A DNA stretch of 64,000 bases from an uncultured Arachnia sp. GTDB taxonomy: Bacteria; Actinomycetota; Actinomycetes; Propionibacteriales; Propionibacteriaceae. The notes beneath the pieces are model-generated. The model did not search any database, had not been told where the DNA came from, and saw nothing but the letters and a program-made list of their open reading frames with translations. Shown piece after piece: positions 40,402 through 48,660 of this stretch. The stretch spans positions 277,560-341,559 of the forward strand of contig CANMNB010000003.1 in the NCBI GenBank assembly GCA_947499145.1. Reading direction: 5' to 3'. Position numbers and translations under genes: made by a program. Numbering within the stretch: the stretch's first letter is position 1; every line of letters starts with the position of its first letter.

Positions 40402-41397
40402 ATGCGCCGGGTAACCATCAGAGACATCGCCCGGATGGCGCACGTGTCGCCAGGTGCAGTCTCGCTCGCCCTCAACAACAAGCCAGGAGTCTCGGAGCAG
40501 ACCCGCCAACGGATCGTCCAGGTTGCAGACTCCATTGGATGGACCCCGAGTGCCGCAGCCAAGGCCCTCTCGTCCTCACGAGCCAGCTCCGTGGGACTCG
40601 TCCTTGCTCGCCCCAGAGCGTCGATCGACGAGGAACACTTCTACTTCAGCTTCATCTGCGGCGTCGAACAGGTACTCAATGAGCACAAGCAGGCGTTCCT
40701 GCTCCAGATGGTCGACGACGTCAACGAGGAGGCGGCTGTCTACCGGGACTGGTGGGCGGAACGCCGCGTCGATGCCGTCATCCTCGTCGATCCCCGGCTC
40801 GAGGACCCCCGGCCGGACGTCTTGACAGCACTGGGCATGCCCTTCGTATCAGTCGGACGCCACTTCAGCAGTGGCAGTGCCGTCGTGGTCGAGGACTCCA
40901 CCATGTCCATGGCGCTCGACCACTTGGCCGCTGAAGGCTACACCAGCGTCGCCTACGTCTGCGGTCTCCCGAGCCTGCAACACACCACCGACCGCGTGGC
41001 GGCCTTCCGCGAGCACGCCCTGAGGATCGGTATGGACGCCCGGATCAGCAACTACACCAACTACTCCGAGGATGCCGGCGCTCACGAAACCGGAGCGCTG
41101 CTCCAATCCCAGGCTCGCCCCGACGCAATCATCTTCGACAACGAGATCCTGACAATCGGTGGTGTCAGCGCCCTCACGCGCCACGGACTTTTCTGGCCGG
41201 ATGACGTGGCGGTCCTATCCTTGGAAGATTCGCCGCTTTGCCGCGTGTCCAGTCCCAGCATCACAGCGCTTCAGCGAGATCCGGCGTCTCTCGGTGCAGC
41301 TGCAGCCAGACTGCTCCTAGAGGGCGGCGACCGAGAGGTTGTCCACCTTCCCCCTCCCGAGCTCAAGATTCGTGCTTCGACAAAGCGAGCTCATTGA
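40402..41397 (+). CDS. LacI family transcriptional regulator
   Basis: A 331-residue regulator. The N-terminal HTH is TIRDIARMAHVSPGAVSLAL with hinge region AAAKALSSSRA; a periplasmic-binding-like ligand domain follows (VGLVLARPRASIDEEH to RLLLEGGDREVVHLPP). It is divergent from the glycosidase-importer operon and probably represses it via the operators at 38990 and 40298. ATG 40402 is chosen because the HTH starts at residue 5; the much longer frame upstream is an artefact of open high-GC sequence. Confidence 0.9.
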   Translation: MRRVTIRDIARMAHVSPGAVSLALNNKPGVSEQTRQRIVQVADSIGWTPSAAAKALSSSRASSVGLVLARPRASIDEEHFYFSFICGVEQVLNEHKQAFLLQMVDDVNEEAAVYRDWWAERRVDAVILVDPRLEDPRPDVLTALGMPFVSVGRHFSSGSAVVVEDSTMSMALDHLAAEGYTSVAYVCGLPSLQHTTDRVAAFREHALRIGMDARISNYTNYSEDAGAHETGALLQSQARPDAIIFDNEILTIGGVSALTRHGLFWPDDVAVLSLEDSPLCRVSSPSITALQRDPASLGAAAARLLLEGGDREVVHLPPPELKIRASTKRAH

Positions 41398-41603
41398 AGC
41401 CTGGTGTTCGGCGGCATCTTTCACGCGGACTAGTAGGCTCGCTTCCGCGCCAGAACGCCGAAGGCTCGAACGGCTCCCCCCATTCTGGAGAACCGAACGT
41501 CCCTTCGTAACATCGTGCGTTATGGCAAGACTGTGTTGAGCGATGTTCGTACGCTCGAAAGCGTCGATGACAGCGAGAAGCACGCCGAAGCGACAGTAGC
41601 ACC

Positions 41604-41943
41604 TGAACCGCACTGGGTTTGATGGAGACTCGCCCTATTTGATTCCTACCAGCTGTTGATGGTCGGTTTGTTCAGCATAGAACGCGTTCTCGAACTCGGC
41701 GGGTGGGACATCACCGAGGTAACCGTGAAGGCGAGTGGTGTTGTGCCAGTGCACCCATCCGAGGGTCGCGAGCTCGAGGTCCTCGACGCTCTTCCATGGA
41801 CCGGGCCGGACGGGACCGCGGACCAGTTCGGTCTTGTAGTAGCCGTTGACCGTCTCGGCCAGAGCGTTGTCGAATGAGTCGCCGACGGTCCCGATCGAGG
41901 GGGTCGCGCCGATCTCGGCGAGTCGCTCACCGTAGCGGATGGA
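41604..41943 (-). mobile_element. IS3-family insertion sequence remnant
   Basis: The end resembling an IS3 terminal repeat, beginning TGAACCGCACTGGGTTTGAT, lies at 41604-41631. The transposase fragment follows inward. Only this end of the element is left, and similarity stops at about 41943. 41398-41603 holds nothing recognisable. Confidence 0.7.
41635..41943 (-). pseudogene. IS3 transposase OrfB, C-terminal fragment
   Basis: The last 102 codons of an IS3-type rve transposase: SIRYGERLAEIGATPSIGTV, GDSFDNALAETVNGYYKTEL (with the third acidic residue of the DDE triad) and WVHWHNTTRLHGYLG. The first two catalytic Asp residues and all of OrfA are gone. The open frame continues upstream to 42051 but no longer resembles the family, so it is inactive. 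Confidence 0.85.
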
Positions 41944-42095
41944 GCCGCAGTCTAACCATACGTATGACGTATGTCGAGCCTGATTCGCAACTCGAGCCTC
42001 CGGTTCCCGGGGAGTCGGTTGTGCTCGGGTGTACTGATCGAGACGGTCCATCTGGTGATGGGTTGCTCGTTCGCAGGCTGGGTGGGTTCACCGTT

Positions 42096-42114
42096 GATTC
42101 CCGTCATCCGCTCT
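42096..42114. repeat. Attachment core (internal), junction of elements 1 and 2
   Basis: A second copy of the 19-bp tRNA-Gly 3' end. Upstream bases do not rebuild the tRNA, so this is the right end of element 1 and the left end of element 2. Confidence 0.85.
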
Positions 42115-42118
42115 CTGA

Positions 42119-42149
42119 CCCCCAGCAGCTCAGGCTGACTGGGGGTTTT
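42119..42149 (+). terminator. Terminator hairpin after the internal att core
   Basis: CCCCCAG and CTGGGGG arms followed by TTTT, the counterpart of 27692-27722. Confidence 0.65.
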
Positions 42150-42226
42150 CCCTTGTCAGAGATGGTTTCGGCTCTGACGGCACTCCGCACGAACACGCAC
42201 AGATGCGCTTGAAGTGGCACAGATAT

Positions 42227-42240
42227 GGTACTAAAGTACC
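42227..42240. promoter_or_regulatory. Palindrome before integrase 2
   Basis: GGTACT-AA-AGTACC, 38 bp before the integrase ATG, same as at 27800-27813. Its conservation within the duplicated module is not independent evidence of function. Confidence 0.35.
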
Positions 42241-42278
42241 GCAGCAGAACCACGAATTGGACCCACCGGAGGGCGCTG

Positions 42279-43505
42279 ATGCCGGGCAAGCAAGAGTTGC
42301 CTCGAGGGATCTCCCGAGTGCGGTCACGGCGTGGAGGCAGGGAGGTCACCCTCTACCAAGTTCGTGTCACCTGGGAGGGGCGCCGCGAACTCGTTGGTCG
42401 CTTCGACACTCTCACCGACGCCCGCGTCGCCGCAGACCTCGCCCGAGCCGACGTCATCCGTGGCGTCTTTGTCCCGCCACGCGTGCTCCGGCGCGAAGCG
42501 GTGGCGCGCGTGAGAGCGGCGCAGGAGAAGCGGCAGCGCGAACGCCTGACGGTGGAGCAACTCGCGGAGCTGTGGCTGGCGCACGTACAGCGGATGGGTG
42601 GCAAGGACAGCACCATCTACAGCTACCGACGACGCCTCGAGAAGCACGTCCTGCCCCGGTTCGGAGCAACGCCCGCAGCCGAGGTAACGCCCGACGACGT
42701 TGAACTCTGGTTCAACGAGCTCAACACCGTGAGCGGCAACGGCGTCAGCCGCGGGGCCTACATGGCGCTCTCATCGATGTTCAATTACGCGGTGGGCAAG
42801 GCGAAGGGGCAGAACGCCAGCTTCGCTCCCCTGCTCGACCGCTCCCCCTGCGGGATCTCCGGCGCAGCCGTCCACAAGGCCGTCAAGCCCGCCAGCGCCG
42901 CTGAGAAGGTCATCACAGCTTCGCAGATCGCTGCCATCGCGAGACATATGCCCGGGGCTGAGCAACTCGCCGTTCTTCTCGCCGGCTACATGGCGCTTCG
43001 GATCGGTGAGGTCCTCGGGCTACAACGTCGTGACGTCGACGGCGGCATGCTTCACATCCAGCGCCAGGCACAATCCCGCGGGGCCGGCCTCGTCTACTCG
43101 ACCCCGAAGTCGAAGGCTGGCATCCGCTCACTGCCTATCCCAGCCCCTCTGCAACCGCTGGTCATCGCGCATCTGAGGAATCACGTTGGTGCCGCGAACG
43201 ACGCACCCCTCCTACCGCGCACATCCAAGGGCAACAAGCCAACGGCACCCAATACGCTCCGCCGCCACTTCGACGCCGCAGTCACCGCGGCAAACAAGGC
43301 AGGAGCTGCGGTACCTGAAGGTTTCGTGTTCCACGGGCTGCGACACACCGCGCTCACAGCGATCAGCCGCACGGGAGCCACCATGGCCGAACTCAAACTC
43401 TGGGCGGGCCATGCCGACGACGCCACCGTGCAGAGGTACCAGCACGCCACTGCTGACCGTATGACCGCCCAAGCCGCACAGCTGGATGTCCGCATACCGA
43501 CCTGA
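42279..43505 (+). CDS. int: Tyrosine site-specific integrase (element 2)
   Basis: A 408-residue phage-type integrase. An N-terminal arm-binding domain (VTLYQVRVTWEGRRELVGRF) and SAM-like core-binding domain (LTVEQLAELWLAHVQRMGG) precede the catalytic domain. Catalytic residues are Arg in ALRIGEVLGL, Lys in TPKSKAGIRS, His-x-x-Arg in FHGLRHTALT, His in WAGHADD and Tyr in VQRYQHAT. It should integrate and excise at the 3' end of tRNA-Gly, consistent with its place beside the att core. ATG 42279 is set by comparison with copy 1, where an extra base breaks the upstream frame. Confidence 0.93.
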   Translation: MPGKQELPRGISRVRSRRGGREVTLYQVRVTWEGRRELVGRFDTLTDARVAADLARADVIRGVFVPPRVLRREAVARVRAAQEKRQRERLTVEQLAELWLAHVQRMGGKDSTIYSYRRRLEKHVLPRFGATPAAEVTPDDVELWFNELNTVSGNGVSRGAYMALSSMFNYAVGKAKGQNASFAPLLDRSPCGISGAAVHKAVKPASAAEKVITASQIAAIARHMPGAEQLAVLLAGYMALRIGEVLGLQRRDVDGGMLHIQRQAQSRGAGLVYSTPKSKAGIRSLPIPAPLQPLVIAHLRNHVGAANDAPLLPRTSKGNKPTAPNTLRRHFDAAVTAANKAGAAVPEGFVFHGLRHTALTAISRTGATMAELKLWAGHADDATVQRYQHATADRMTAQAAQLDVRIPT

Positions 43506-43981
43506 GACAGTGTGAACGACATCAGCGGAGGATGCTCTCGTGCCGGAGCTCTCGCCACATCCCCGAAAGACGTAGTCTGCTAGCCGGCGCCCCGAAGAAC
43601 CAGTCACAGCAGGGTGACAGGCGCGCAGATGGACGGCAGCGGCGTATCCATCGACGCGGAGGACAGGGTGCAGTTGTGCGTAAGCTTTGTCCAAGCACTT
43701 CACGACGCAGGGCTGTAGTAGCGCCCCGGGCGGAGTCGGTGTCGAAGTCGTCCGCTGGCATCTGACCACGGGGACATCTCGACACGCGTTTCCTGGTACG
43801 CGGTCACTTGCTGGAGGGGCGCCGCACAGATCACGACGATGGCGACACCCGAAGTGGCCAAGTCCATGGGTACCGGTCCCGCACACGCTCCCGCTGAATC
43901 ACGTTCCTTCGTGTCCACCTACCTAGCGGGAGTCGAGGACACACTCGGGGACAGCTGATCCGTCGCGTGCGGCGAGTGCCG
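43506..43981. other. Gap between integrase and brxL with two small open frames
   Basis: 476 bp without a recognised gene. Two short plus-strand frames look mildly coding: 43629-43718 (29 codons, MDGSGVSIDAEDRVQLCVSF...) and 43839-43958 (39 codons, MATPEVAKSMGTGPAHAPAE...). They lack clear ribosome sites and may be remnants. A transcription stop for convergent integrase and brxL is expected here, but no strong hairpin with a T-run was seen. Confidence 0.3.
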
Positions 43982-46153
43982 TCACGGGCCAGGCGCCGAG
44001 CCCCCACTAGCGTCGGGGCGCTCTGTCACCGACTCGCGAATGTACGTGATGCCGAACGCTTTGACCTCGCGGTACTTCTGGTACCTGGTGGCGAGGTCGA
44101 ACGGGCTGTCGGACATGCGCTGGAAGATGTCGAGGCCGCGGCCCAACAGAATCTTCCAACCCGTGTCGGTCGTGATCGAGCGATCGTGGATGGTCTGGGG
44201 CTTGGCGAACTCGACGTCGAGGACGATCCCCAGCACCCCGGCGCTCTTCTGAATCTGAAGCAGGTACTCGTACTGCTTCTGGCGCTTGACTGGGTCGTCC
44301 TGAAACTCAACCGTCACGAGCTTCAGCGTGACTTCGTCCGCCGGATCCTTGCCACGGGCGATGCCCTCGACGAGCTCCATAAGGTTCCTGGCCTGGTGGA
44401 ACAGCCTCACGTAGGGGTCGATGATCGTGATCTGCGAGGCACCACGGAGATGCGGGACAAGCAGCTCGCCGTACGAAACGCCCCGCTGACCCTCGTGATA
44501 CTCCCGGTGCCCTTGGAAGAGCCCGGGGGCGGGGGCGGGCTCGGCACTCTGGTCCGTCGAAGTCCGACCGGTCGGGGTCGGATCACCGCCGAGCGGGTCA
44601 GCGTCAGCGGAAGTCTCGGCAGGCTCAGTGTCCTTGCGTCTTCGGTGGTAGTAGGTCGGATACTCGTCTTCCTCAAGAGTGGCGACGCCGTGCCAGGAGC
44701 CCTCCTTGTCGAGGTAGCCGAACTTGACCTCGGGCATCGTGGAGTCGATTCGAAGGATCTGGTCCTTGACCCGTTTGCGGCCTTCGATGGCGAACCGGAG
44801 GATGTCCTCGATCTCCTCGCTGCTGGCCCGGCCGTCGGGATAGAGGATCTTCATCAGGCCGGAGAAGGTCTTGTGGATGCCGTCGCGGTCTCGGGTGGAG
44901 ATGTCGGGCGACAGCGTGAAGTGGTGCTGGTAGCGGTCCGAGTAGTCCTTGGAGCGCATGGACTTGAGGACTTCCGCGATGTAGTCAACGACGAACCCGT
45001 AGCCGTTGGAGAACATCTCGCCGCGGATGATGTCGACTTCCCAGCCCGGGATGTAGTTGTGCAGACGGTCCAGGTAGGCGGGGTCGTGATAGGCCTCGGG
45101 CAGCTCGTCGAAGAGATCGGAGTTCTTGAGCATGTAGGGCACGGTGTGTGAGGTGTTGCCCACGAACACCATGGACGCCTCCGCGCCGAGGGTCTCGATA
45201 CCCCGGGAGAAGGACTTGTTCGCCATGTAGTTCTTCATGATGTCGACGAGCGCCCGGTCGGTGCGCTTCTTCTTGCCGGCGAACTCGTCGAACGCCACCA
45301 CATCCCAGTAGCCGACGAGGCCGATACGTCCGTTGGCGTTGTTGACGAAGAGCTTGGGGACGGTGACCTCCCCGCCGGAGATCAGCATCCCGTGGGGTGA
45401 GAACTCCGAGAAGATGTGGGACTTGCCGGTGCCCTTGGGCCCGAGCTCGACCAGGTTGTAGTTCCGTTCGACGAACGGGATGAGGCGCACGAGCTGGAAG
45501 AACTTCCCGCGCCTGCTGAACATCTCGGGGTTGAAGCCGATCGACTGCATGAGCAGGTCGATCCACTCGTCGGTGGTGAACCCGCGTCGAGACTCCAGGT
45601 ATTGGTCCACATCGAAGCGCGAGAGCTGGATGGGCTTGATGGAGCCCAGGATCCAGGGAACGACCCGCTGGTCGTCGGTGTGGAAGTACTCGATGTCACA
45701 GATGCACCAAACCCCGCCCACCAGCAGCTTGGGGTGGGCTGTGATGATTGGCGAGTCGACGATGACGCCCTTGATGCCGAGGTTGGCGAACTCGGCCTCG
45801 TAGACGTCGGCCTTCTCGTTGAGGATGACCGTGACTTTGTCGATGATCCGGTGGCGCCCGCGTTCCTTGATCTTGGACTTGACCAGCTCGGACTCGCTGC
45901 GGTGGACGTAGTGCTCGGCGAGGATCTGGCGGACGGTGTCGATGCCGGCCTGGATGGTGGCTTCGTCGTCCGAGGCGGCGTATTGGCCCAGCAGGTACTC
46001 CAGGACGTAGGACGGCACGATGGCGTTGCCCTTGACCGCCTTGACCAGATCCTTGCGGACGACAACGCCGCCAAACAGGAGGTTGATCTTGTAGTCGAGG
46101 TCACTCTGTTGCGGCTCACCGGCGTTGTGGTCCTCGTTGTGGGTTTCGCTCAT
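43982..46153 (-). CDS. brxL: BREX protein BrxL (AAA+) with a C-terminal PLD-like domain
   Basis: A 723-residue AAA+ protein of the BREX type 1 system, where BrxL acts as a DNA-associated ring needed for defence. The N-terminal BrxL domain starts with DYKINLLFGGVVVRKDLV, the Walker A is GPKGTGKSH near residue 240, and the Walker B is VVAFDEFAGKKK. FVGNTSHTVPYMLKN and RLHNYIPGWE are conserved in the family. After a Pro/Thr-rich linker (~residues 510-555) the last ~165 residues carry HDRSITTDTGWKILLGRGLD and IIDPYVRLFHQARNL, a pattern of the MITD1 C-terminal phospholipase-D-like domain. A Lon-type Ser/Lys domain is not seen. ATG 46153 has GGAGAGG upstream and lies 11 nt after pglZ. Confidence 0.93.
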   Translation of the reverse strand: MSETHNEDHNAGEPQQSDLDYKINLLFGGVVVRKDLVKAVKGNAIVPSYVLEYLLGQYAASDDEATIQAGIDTVRQILAEHYVHRSESELVKSKIKERGRHRIIDKVTVILNEKADVYEAEFANLGIKGVIVDSPIITAHPKLLVGGVWCICDIEYFHTDDQRVVPWILGSIKPIQLSRFDVDQYLESRRGFTTDEWIDLLMQSIGFNPEMFSRRGKFFQLVRLIPFVERNYNLVELGPKGTGKSHIFSEFSPHGMLISGGEVTVPKLFVNNANGRIGLVGYWDVVAFDEFAGKKKRTDRALVDIMKNYMANKSFSRGIETLGAEASMVFVGNTSHTVPYMLKNSDLFDELPEAYHDPAYLDRLHNYIPGWEVDIIRGEMFSNGYGFVVDYIAEVLKSMRSKDYSDRYQHHFTLSPDISTRDRDGIHKTFSGLMKILYPDGRASSEEIEDILRFAIEGRKRVKDQILRIDSTMPEVKFGYLDKEGSWHGVATLEEDEYPTYYHRRRKDTEPAETSADADPLGGDPTPTGRTSTDQSAEPAPAPGLFQGHREYHEGQRGVSYGELLVPHLRGASQITIIDPYVRLFHQARNLMELVEGIARGKDPADEVTLKLVTVEFQDDPVKRQKQYEYLLQIQKSAGVLGIVLDVEFAKPQTIHDRSITTDTGWKILLGRGLDIFQRMSDSPFDLATRYQKYREVKAFGITYIRESVTERPDASGGSAPGP

Positions 46154-46164
46154 CTCGCCTCTCC

Positions 46165-48660
46165 TCAGAAGTCGAAGTCTGACGTGAAGGAACGCTTCAG
46201 CGTGTAGGTGGCCTTCTCGTAGACGCGCCACTGATTCGTGTTGGGGATACGCTCCTCCAGCCGGAACTCGACAGCCCGGTTGTTGTAGTCGTTGGCGTCT
46301 TGGCTGAGCAGCATCCGCGGACTCTGGTAGCGGTCTCGTGCGTCGGCTGACAACTCGTCGAAGGTCAGGTTGACGAGGTTCGAGAGCAGCGTTTCGCCGG
46401 CATAGAGCCCTGCTCGGAGGGAGCGCGGCTGGACCTTGTCGCTGACCGGTTCTGACTGGAACAAGCGGACGACCACTTGCCCGGTCGTGATCTTGTCCGA
46501 CTCAGGCAGGATCCTCACATTCACCGGCCGAACGTCGCTCCTGCGCTTCTTGTTGACCGCCAACACAGGGACGACGATCTCCTGCAAGGTCGCCCCACCA
46601 TGAACGAAGCGCGAGCCACTTCCGGCCAGCCGCAAGCGGTGGATCGACTTGGGAATCTGAACTTCCAGCTCGCTGTCCAGCCCGAGCTGTGCAGCCTTGA
46701 AGGTGGCGAAGGCGGGATCAACCTTCAGGCCCGTGCCCAACACGAAGCGCTTGTTGACGTACTTGAGGTCGTCGCCCTGTGGCTTGGTCGACAGGAAGAA
46801 GGGGTCTACCAGCGCCTCGTCCTGGAACAGGAAGCCGTGGTCGGCCGTAATGAAGATGTTGGTGGCGTTGGCGCCGGCCAGCTTCTTCACCAGGTCGACG
46901 ATGTCGCGCAGCGTGTCTTCCACAGCTTCGAACACCTGGCGCTCGGTGCCCTGCTTGTCCCCCGTGGCGTCGATCCGGTTGTGGTAGACGTACAGGACCC
47001 GGTTGGCCTTGTAGAGCTCGCGCCGCTCGTCGGCGGTGAGGGCCTTGAAGTCCTCGGTCTGGATTGCCGACCCACCGACCGCCTCCAGGATCTTGCTCCG
47101 GAGCGTGGTGTTGTGCGTCGGTTGGTCGTCGGCCAGCACGGTCTTGGCGTCGGCCGAGTGCTTGAGCGTCGAGTGCGGCAGCAGGGCGGCCATACCGAGC
47201 TGGGTGTAGCTGGGCAGCACACCCAGGACTGCCTCCAGGGTCGCGTCGAAGCGATCCTCTTGCCTGATCAGCGAGCCGAGTTCGTCGGCCACCTCGTAGC
47301 GCATGGCGTCGGAGATGATGACGACGGCCTTCTTGTCGCCGTCGCGCACGAGCGGTTCGACGTAGCGGAGGTAGAAGTCGGTCTGGGAGCGCAGTGCGGT
47401 CGAGCGCCACGACTCGACCTGGTCGACCTGCTGCTGCCAGGCGTTGCCCAGCTCGTAGACGTACTTGTTGGTGTAACGCTTCTCGACCTGCTCACGCAGC
47501 GATTCGAGGGGCTTGGGGTACTCCGCAGTGCGGGCAGCGACGACGAACTGGCGGTAGAGCTGGTCGATGCGGAACCACTCGCGACGGTAGCGCTCCAGCC
47601 CGTTGTCGAACGACTGCATGGCCAGGTTCAGCGCTGCCAGCTCGCCCAGCAGCTCCGAAGCGCTCGCCACGGCTGTGTAGAGCCGTCGATAGTTGTCGAT
47701 CCAGACGCTGCTCTGCCGCGCCCGGACCACCTCGGCAACCTCACGTGGCGTGACGGTCTGCTCGGCCACCGCGCGCGCCAGGTCGCTGATGATCTTCTGA
47801 TCGGTCTCTTCGAACAGGTCGACACTGATCAGGTCGCGGAAGCTGATGTCCTGGATCTTCGACTTGTAGTCCAAGTCCTTGGCGGCCCGCTTGGCGAGCG
47901 TGGACATGGCTTCCTGGCTGCGCCGGTCGTTTCGCAGGCTCGCGAAATCGAGTTGGGCGTTCTGCAGCGCGCCCGGGCGGTCCGACTTGAACCCCTCAAG
48001 GGCTCGCTGGAAGATCCACAACACCAGGTCGGCGATGCTCGGCGTGGATGATTCGTAGCCGTAGATGCGGGCCACGCCCTGCCAATAGAAGCTGTCGAGC
48101 CCGTAGTCGACGAGAACGTCGTACTTGGCGTGCGATCCCTTGGCGTTCTCGGACAGGAGGGTGCGCGTGATCTCCAGCAGGCTGTGCTCCCGCTGGCCGA
48201 GCACCACGGCGCTGATCTTGGCACGCAGTCGAGCAGCGTCGTCGTCCGGGCTGAGCAGTGCCTTCAGGCTCTGGACGCGCTTGGCGGCGTTGAAGAACTT
48301 CTCGTGTGCGTGCACGACCTCGTCGATGCCCTCGCCGACCAGGCCCAGATCCTGCGCAACGAGTGCGGTGCGGTCGGCTGTGAAGACCCCGTAGGCCAGC
48401 TCCAGATCGAGCAGCCAATCCGCGATGCCGCTGGGCACCTGACCTGCGCGATAGACGAGAAACTTCGTCTCTGGCTCGTCGTGCAACATCCGGTTCTTGA
48501 CGGCGAACTCATCGTTGGCGACACGGATCGTCTGGATCCCGGGCAGGTCGAGGCTGTCGATGTCGGCCGCGTACTGCCCCTCCGGGTCATGCCAGAACAC
48601 GACGCGGCGGCTGTCGAACCAGCGCAGCAGGTGCGGACGGACGGTGGCGGTGTCACTCAT
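46165..48660 (-). CDS. pglZ: BREX-1 phosphatase PglZ (type A)
   Basis: An 831-residue protein with a C-terminal alkaline-phosphatase-fold domain. Metal-site motifs are AVVIISDAMRYEVADELG and NIFITADHGFLFQDE; NRVLYVYHNRIDATGDKQ lies between them. The N-terminal half is helical and starts LLRWFDSRRVVFWHDPEGQY, as in BREX-1 PglZ. PglZ binds PglX and is required for defence in known BREX systems. ATG 48660 overlaps the pglX stop by 8 nt. Confidence 0.95.
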   Translation of the reverse strand: MSDTATVRPHLLRWFDSRRVVFWHDPEGQYAADIDSLDLPGIQTIRVANDEFAVKNRMLHDEPETKFLVYRAGQVPSGIADWLLDLELAYGVFTADRTALVAQDLGLVGEGIDEVVHAHEKFFNAAKRVQSLKALLSPDDDAARLRAKISAVVLGQREHSLLEITRTLLSENAKGSHAKYDVLVDYGLDSFYWQGVARIYGYESSTPSIADLVLWIFQRALEGFKSDRPGALQNAQLDFASLRNDRRSQEAMSTLAKRAAKDLDYKSKIQDISFRDLISVDLFEETDQKIISDLARAVAEQTVTPREVAEVVRARQSSVWIDNYRRLYTAVASASELLGELAALNLAMQSFDNGLERYRREWFRIDQLYRQFVVAARTAEYPKPLESLREQVEKRYTNKYVYELGNAWQQQVDQVESWRSTALRSQTDFYLRYVEPLVRDGDKKAVVIISDAMRYEVADELGSLIRQEDRFDATLEAVLGVLPSYTQLGMAALLPHSTLKHSADAKTVLADDQPTHNTTLRSKILEAVGGSAIQTEDFKALTADERRELYKANRVLYVYHNRIDATGDKQGTERQVFEAVEDTLRDIVDLVKKLAGANATNIFITADHGFLFQDEALVDPFFLSTKPQGDDLKYVNKRFVLGTGLKVDPAFATFKAAQLGLDSELEVQIPKSIHRLRLAGSGSRFVHGGATLQEIVVPVLAVNKKRRSDVRPVNVRILPESDKITTGQVVVRLFQSEPVSDKVQPRSLRAGLYAGETLLSNLVNLTFDELSADARDRYQSPRMLLSQDANDYNNRAVEFRLEERIPNTNQWRVYEKATYTLKRSFTSDFDF

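Larger units (their letters stand above)
27669..42095. mobile_element. Integrated element 1 (sugar-catabolic island)
   Basis: A 14,427-bp segment bounded by two direct copies of the att core. It starts with a truncated integrase, carries the apiose-type catabolic genes and ends in an IS3 remnant. No relaxase is present, so it is probably an integrative element that has lost its own integrase function. Confidence 0.75.
42096..42826. repeat. att-integrase module, copy 2
   Basis: A direct repeat of 27669-28400; here the integrase reading frame continues past the end of similarity at 42826. Confidence 0.85.

Noticed and set aside
41962..42212. A plus-strand frame reading through the internal att core (MTYVEPDSQLEPP...)
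   Set aside because: It crosses the element junction and a terminator hairpin, so it is most likely accidental.
43629..43718. Possible CRISPR or tandem repeats in element 2
   Set aside because: No regularly spaced repeats were found here or elsewhere in the window.
43212..43886. A 224-codon minus-strand frame at the integrase end
   Set aside because: Overlaps the integrase catalytic domain; Cys/Arg/His-rich composition typical of a shadow.
46477..48051. A 524-codon plus-strand frame opposite pglZ
   Set aside because: Antisense to a well-conserved PglZ; composition is Val/Gly/Leu-rich without motifs.
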